Positions 43,170 through 46,063 of a DNA stretch of 46,063 bases are shown in pieces. A program made the position numbers and the translations under genes. Each line of letters opens with the position of its first letter. Within the stretch, counting starts at the first letter, position 1. The stretch is from Lysobacter sp. (lineage in GTDB: Bacteria; Pseudomonadota; Gammaproteobacteria; Xanthomonadales; Xanthomonadaceae). The notes under the pieces are model-generated. The model searched no databases, was not told the DNA's origin, and saw only the letters and a list, made by a program, of their open reading frames with translations. The stretch covers positions 1 to 46,063 of the forward strand of contig JABFWF010000081.1 of the NCBI GenBank assembly GCA_013362405.1, given 5' to 3'.

Positions 43170-43625
43170 ATGCAGGTCAACTCGCGCAGCGCGGCGTGGA
43201 AGCAGGGCGTCGCCGTCGTGGTGGTGGCCGCCGCGAGCGTGATCGCGCTGCTGTACCGCATGCATGCACCCTTCGACCGGGATACGCTCGACATCCAGGT
43301 CGAGGCGCTGCACTCGCACGCGGCAGAGGCGGGCCTGCTGGTGCGCGAAGCCCGCGCCGACCGGCTGGCGCCGGGTTTCGTCGCCGGGCACGCGCGGCAG
43401 CTGGCGGAGAACGTGCGGCGTGCGCAGGAGGCGCTGTCCGCCACGCCCGCGCAGGTGCGGTTCGCGTCACTGCAGGCCAGCGCGCAGGCGCTCGGTGCGG
43501 TCTTGCATGCGCGGTTGCAGGCATTGGCGCTGGACGGCCGCGCGCCGCGGACGCGCGCGTTCGGCTTCGACGACATTGCGCAGCGGTTCGACGCGCTGCA
43601 CCAGCGACTCGCGCCGGGCGGGTGA
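43170..43625 (+). CDS. Membrane-anchored periplasmic helical protein of unknown function
   Basis: The protein has 151 residues, with GGAGG 8 nt before the ATG. One transmembrane segment (QGVAVVVVAAASVIALLY, about 12-29) is followed by a soluble, mostly helical Ala/Arg-rich domain with heptad-like stretches (about 45-115), probably periplasmic. No motif or family is recognised. The Nramp-like carrier begins 1 nt after its stop codon, so the two are surely co-transcribed. A structural or assembly role for the carrier or the dehydrogenase is possible but unproven. Confidence 0.75.
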   Translation: MQVNSRSAAWKQGVAVVVVAAASVIALLYRMHAPFDRDTLDIQVEALHSHAAEAGLLVREARADRLAPGFVAGHARQLAENVRRAQEALSATPAQVRFASLQASAQALGAVLHARLQALALDGRAPRTRAFGFDDIAQRFDALHQRLAPGG

Positions 43626-43626
43626 C

Positions 43627-44853
43627 GTGTCCAGGTGGCTGGAACTCTTCCTCGGCATCCTCACCGCGATGGGCGGCTTCGTCGAGATCGGCGAGCTCAC
43701 CTTCATGATGAACGCCGGCAGCAAGTTCGATTACCGCCTGCTGTGGGTGGTGTTGCTCGGCGTCGTCGGCATCATCGTCTATGGCGAGATCGCCGGCCGC
43801 ATCGCCTGCGTGCGCGGGCAGGGCGTGTTCAACGTGATCCGCGAACGCGCCGGCGCGCGGCTCGGCCTGCTCACCGTGGTGTCGTCGCTGCTGGTGTGCC
43901 TGCTCACCTGCGCGGCGGAGATCGGCGCGATCGCGCTGCTGTGGCAGCTGCTTTCCGGCTGGCCATACCGCGGCCTGGTGCTGCTCGCGCTCGCCTTCCT
44001 GCTGCTGGTGATCTGGTGGTTCCCGTTCAAGTGGATCGAGCGCGTGTTCGGCCTGTTCGGCCTGCTGATGACGGTGTTCGTGGTGGTGGCCTGGCGGATG
44101 CAGCCGGACTGGGGCGAGGTGGCTTTGGGGCTGGTGCCGACGCTGCCCCCCGACAAGCCGCTGCTTTACGCGTATTACGCGGTCGCGCTGCTCAGCGCGG
44201 TGATGCTGCCGTACGAAACGTACTTCTACGGCGCCGGAGCGGTCGAGGACCACTGGACGCCGCACGACATCCGGCTCAATCGCGGCATCGTGATCGTCGG
44301 TTTCGCGCTCGGCGGACTGCTCGCGGCGGCGCTGCTGGCGATCGGCAAGCTGTACCTCGGGCCGCTGCAGGTCGAGGCCGGCCTGCCCGGCACCGCCGCC
44401 ATGAGCGCGGCCACGCGGCTCGGGCGCGCCGGGCTGTGGCTGGCGCTGGCCGGCATGTTCTTCGCGTTCGCCGGCGCGGCGATCGAGACGGCGATGTCCG
44501 CGGCGTACGGCCTCGCGCAGTTCTTCGGCTGGCCATGGGGCAAGTTCCGCGCGCCGCGCAAGGCGCCGCGCTTCGTGCTGGCGTGGGTGCTGGTGCTGGT
44601 GGCCGCGACGCTGGTGATCCTCACCGGCCTGGATCCGATCAAGGTGGTCGAGTATTCGATCGTGTTCTCGGTGGTGATCCTGCCGCTGAGCTACTTCCCG
44701 ATGATGGCGATCTCGCGCGACCGCGACATCATGGGCGCGCACGTCAACGGCGCGCTGGTCAACGTGCTCGGGTGGGGCTACTTCGTGCTGATCTCCGTCG
44801 CGGCCGTCGCCGCGATCCCGCTGCTGGTGCTCACGCACGGAGGCGAGGGATGA
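43627..44853 (+). CDS. Divergent Nramp-like transporter
   Basis: The protein has 408 residues and about eleven transmembrane helices. It starts at GTG (43627), 1 nt after the preceding stop. The helix-1 region GGFVEIGELTFMMNAGSKFD followed by YRLLWVVLLG aligns with Nramp proteins around the metal motif DPGN, but that motif is absent and Glu20 and Glu23 occupy the area. In helix 6 the usual MPH is replaced (VMLPYETYFYGAGAVED), so the soft-metal methionine is Leu194 and Glu197 is added. The metal specificity is therefore likely not Mn/Fe. It overlaps a PRC-barrel gene by 4 nt. Confidence 0.82.
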   Translation: MSRWLELFLGILTAMGGFVEIGELTFMMNAGSKFDYRLLWVVLLGVVGIIVYGEIAGRIACVRGQGVFNVIRERAGARLGLLTVVSSLLVCLLTCAAEIGAIALLWQLLSGWPYRGLVLLALAFLLLVIWWFPFKWIERVFGLFGLLMTVFVVVAWRMQPDWGEVALGLVPTLPPDKPLLYAYYAVALLSAVMLPYETYFYGAGAVEDHWTPHDIRLNRGIVIVGFALGGLLAAALLAIGKLYLGPLQVEAGLPGTAAMSAATRLGRAGLWLALAGMFFAFAGAAIETAMSAAYGLAQFFGWPWGKFRAPRKAPRFVLAWVLVLVAATLVILTGLDPIKVVEYSIVFSVVILPLSYFPMMAISRDRDIMGAHVNGALVNVLGWGYFVLISVAAVAAIPLLVLTHGGEG

Positions 44854-45230
44854 GCCGGTGGGAGCGCAAGCCCGAGTTCACCGACCTGTGCCGGCAGGTG
44901 CTCGACCATGCGGTGCTCGACACCGACGACTGGCCCTGCGGCGTGGTCGACGACCTCGAGCTGGACGGCGCACCCGGCCAGCCGCTGCGCGTGACCGCGC
45001 TGCTGGTCGGGCCGGGTGCGTGGGTGCCACGGTTGCCGCCGCTGTTCTCGCGACTGCTGCCGCATGTCGTCGGCACCCGCTGCGTGCGGGTGCCATGGAG
45101 CGAGGTGTGCGTGGTCGGCGAGCATGTCCGCCTGCGCGCACGCGCGGCCGAGCTCGGTCTCGGCACGATCGACCGTAGGCTCGGGCTGGCGATCGCGAAG
45201 CTGCCGGGCAGCGACAGGAGTGCGCCATGA
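44850..45230 (+). CDS. PRC-barrel-like small protein (first of two)
   Basis: The protein has 126 residues and is soluble. CGVVDDLELDGAPGQPLRVT followed by ALLVGPGAWVPRLPPL has the strand pattern of a PRC barrel. RCVRVPWSEVCVVGEHVRLR gives the closing strands. A C-terminal helix follows (LGLAIAKLPG). The ATG overlaps the Nramp-like stop (ATGA), and its own stop overlaps the next gene. PRC-barrel proteins bind RNA or partner proteins or sit on membranes; the role here is unknown. Confidence 0.68.
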   Translation: MSRWERKPEFTDLCRQVLDHAVLDTDDWPCGVVDDLELDGAPGQPLRVTALLVGPGAWVPRLPPLFSRLLPHVVGTRCVRVPWSEVCVVGEHVRLRARAAELGLGTIDRRLGLAIAKLPGSDRSAP

Positions 45231-45520
45231 CGCCGCGTCGCCTGACCCAGCTGCAGGACCTGCCCGTCGTCGCCGAGGACGGCCGCAGGCTCGGCCGCGT
45301 GTTCGAGATGCGCAGTCCCGGCGCGGCGGAAACCGAGCCCACGCGCGATGCGCGCCTCGTCGATTGCCTGCTGTGCGGCCGGCGCGGGCTGTTCGAGCGG
45401 CTGGGCTGGAAGCAGCCCCATCCGCGCGCGGTTCCCTGGAGTGCCGTGATCGAGGTCGGCGAGCGCCAGTTGCGCGTGCGCGGCCGCGCCGACGACTACG
45501 AGACGCTGGAGGGCCCATGA
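45227..45520 (+). CDS. PRC-barrel-like small protein (second of two)
   Basis: The protein has 97 residues. LQDLPVVAEDGRRLGRVFEM is a typical PRC-barrel opening (conserved DGRRLGRV turn). The strands then run through ARLVDCLLCGRRGLFERLGW and PWSAVIEVGERQLRVRG. It is a distant paralogue of the protein before it (shared PWS(A/E)V turn followed by a closing strand). Both ends overlap the neighbouring genes by 4 nt, so it is locked into the carrier-dehydrogenase operon. The function is unknown. Confidence 0.72.
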   Translation: MTPRRLTQLQDLPVVAEDGRRLGRVFEMRSPGAAETEPTRDARLVDCLLCGRRGLFERLGWKQPHPRAVPWSAVIEVGERQLRVRGRADDYETLEGP

Positions 45521-46063
45521 GCCGCGCCTGGCCGTGCCTGATCGTCGCGCTGGCGACCCTGTCCGCGGCCGCCGCGCCGCCACCCCTGCGGCCGGCTGCG
45601 GTGGACGGCGACTGGACGATGCCGGCGCACGACTACGCGAGCACGCGCTTCAGCCCGCTCGCGGCGATCGACCGCAACAACGTCGGCGCATTGAAGGTCG
45701 AGTTCACCTTTTCCACCGGCGTCAACCGCGGGCAGGAAGCCGCGCCGATCGTGGTCGACGGGACGATGTTCATCGTCGCGCCCTATCCGAACGTCGTCTA
45801 CGCGCTCGACCTCACCCGGCCGGGCGCGCCGCTCAAATGGAAGTACCAGCCGCATCCCGAGGCCGCCGCGCAGGGCGTGGCCTGCTGCGACGTGGTCAAC
45901 CGCGGCGCGGTGTACGCGGATGGCAAGGTGGTCTTCAACACGCTCGACGGCAACACCATCGCGCTCGATGCGAAGAACGGAAAGGAGTTGTGGAAGACCA
46001 GTCTCGCGGACATCCAGACCGGCGAGAGCATCACCATGGCGCCGCTGGTGGTGAAGGACAAGG
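45517..46063 (+). CDS. PQQ-dependent alcohol dehydrogenase, N-terminal part (3' truncated by window)
   Basis: The first 182 residues are in the window. A signal peptide covers about 1-20 (CLIVALATLSAAAA). DWTMPAHDYASTRFSPLAAI is the conserved start of quinoprotein alcohol dehydrogenases. GVACCDVVNRGAVYADGKV contains the adjacent Cys123-Cys124 pair that forms the disulfide ring next to PQQ. TLDGNTIALDAKNGKELWK is a propeller W-motif. It is a periplasmic enzyme that oxidises alcohols or aldehydes with Ca2+ or a lanthanide plus PQQ. The residue that separates Ca-type from lanthanide (XoxF) type lies beyond the window. The ATG overlaps the PRC gene stop. Confidence 0.92.
   Translation, partial: MSRAWPCLIVALATLSAAAAPPPLRPAAVDGDWTMPAHDYASTRFSPLAAIDRNNVGALKVEFTFSTGVNRGQEAAPIVVDGTMFIVAPYPNVVYALDLTRPGAPLKWKYQPHPEAAAQGVACCDVVNRGAVYADGKVVFNTLDGNTIALDAKNGKELWKTSLADIQTGESITMAPLVVKDK

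Overview
This is a GC-rich chromosomal window (no mobile-element genes, no tRNA or rRNA seen) whose gene order and protein sequences point to the Lysobacteraceae/Xanthomonadaceae (Lysobacter, Luteimonas or Thermomonas-like). The evidence is the lptD-surA-pdxA-rsmA-apaG-apaH block, paired UbiH-family hydroxylases, Ala/Arg-rich proteins and short palindromic repeats of the GTAGGAGCGGC type common in that family. The genus is inferred. Genes are very tightly packed: at least nine neighbouring pairs overlap by exactly 4 nt (ATGA or GTGA), which implies extensive translational coupling.

Layout. 1-3.8 kb: end of a LemA gene, two TPM-domain proteins, lgt, thyA and folA (+ strand). 3.8-12.0 kb (- strand): a zinc alcohol dehydrogenase, then the envelope/RNA-modification operon lptD-surA-pdxA-rsmA-apaG-apaH. 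12.1-17.8 kb: msrB; a - strand operon of a putative transport protein, a cob(I)alamin adenosyltransferase and a histone-deacetylase-like hydrolase; two ubiquinone-type flavin hydroxylases (+); a secreted EF-hand protein. 18.4-24.5 kb: a probable nucleic-acid repair group on the + strand, consisting of a 2H phosphoesterase-like protein, a full-length Lhr helicase and a UdgX-type uracil-DNA glycosylase. The Lhr gene carries an in-frame repeat insertion. 25-28 kb: an oxidative-stress locus with ahpD, ahpC and divergent oxyR around a recognisable OxyR operator. 28-33 kb: msrA, an EamA transporter, a GST, a membrane diguanylate cyclase and a DUF2007 protein. 33.3-36.7 kb: glnS, a zinc deaminase and rlmM. 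36.8-39.5 kb: a DUF4142 lipoprotein, a BON-domain protein and a small unknown.

39.5-46.06 kb is the most interesting part. A sigma-54-type response regulator is transcribed away from a TonB-dependent receptor that closely resembles E. coli YncD/PqqU, the outer-membrane PQQ receptor. It is followed by five genes on the same strand: a membrane-anchored periplasmic protein, a divergent Nramp-like carrier lacking the canonical DPGN and MPH metal motifs, two small PRC-barrel-like proteins, and the start of a PQQ-dependent alcohol dehydrogenase. From the carrier onward these genes overlap by 4 nt. I read this as a possible PQQ-scavenging and hard-cation-supply module serving the quinoprotein dehydrogenase. 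The individual homologies are seen in sequence; the joint function is inference.
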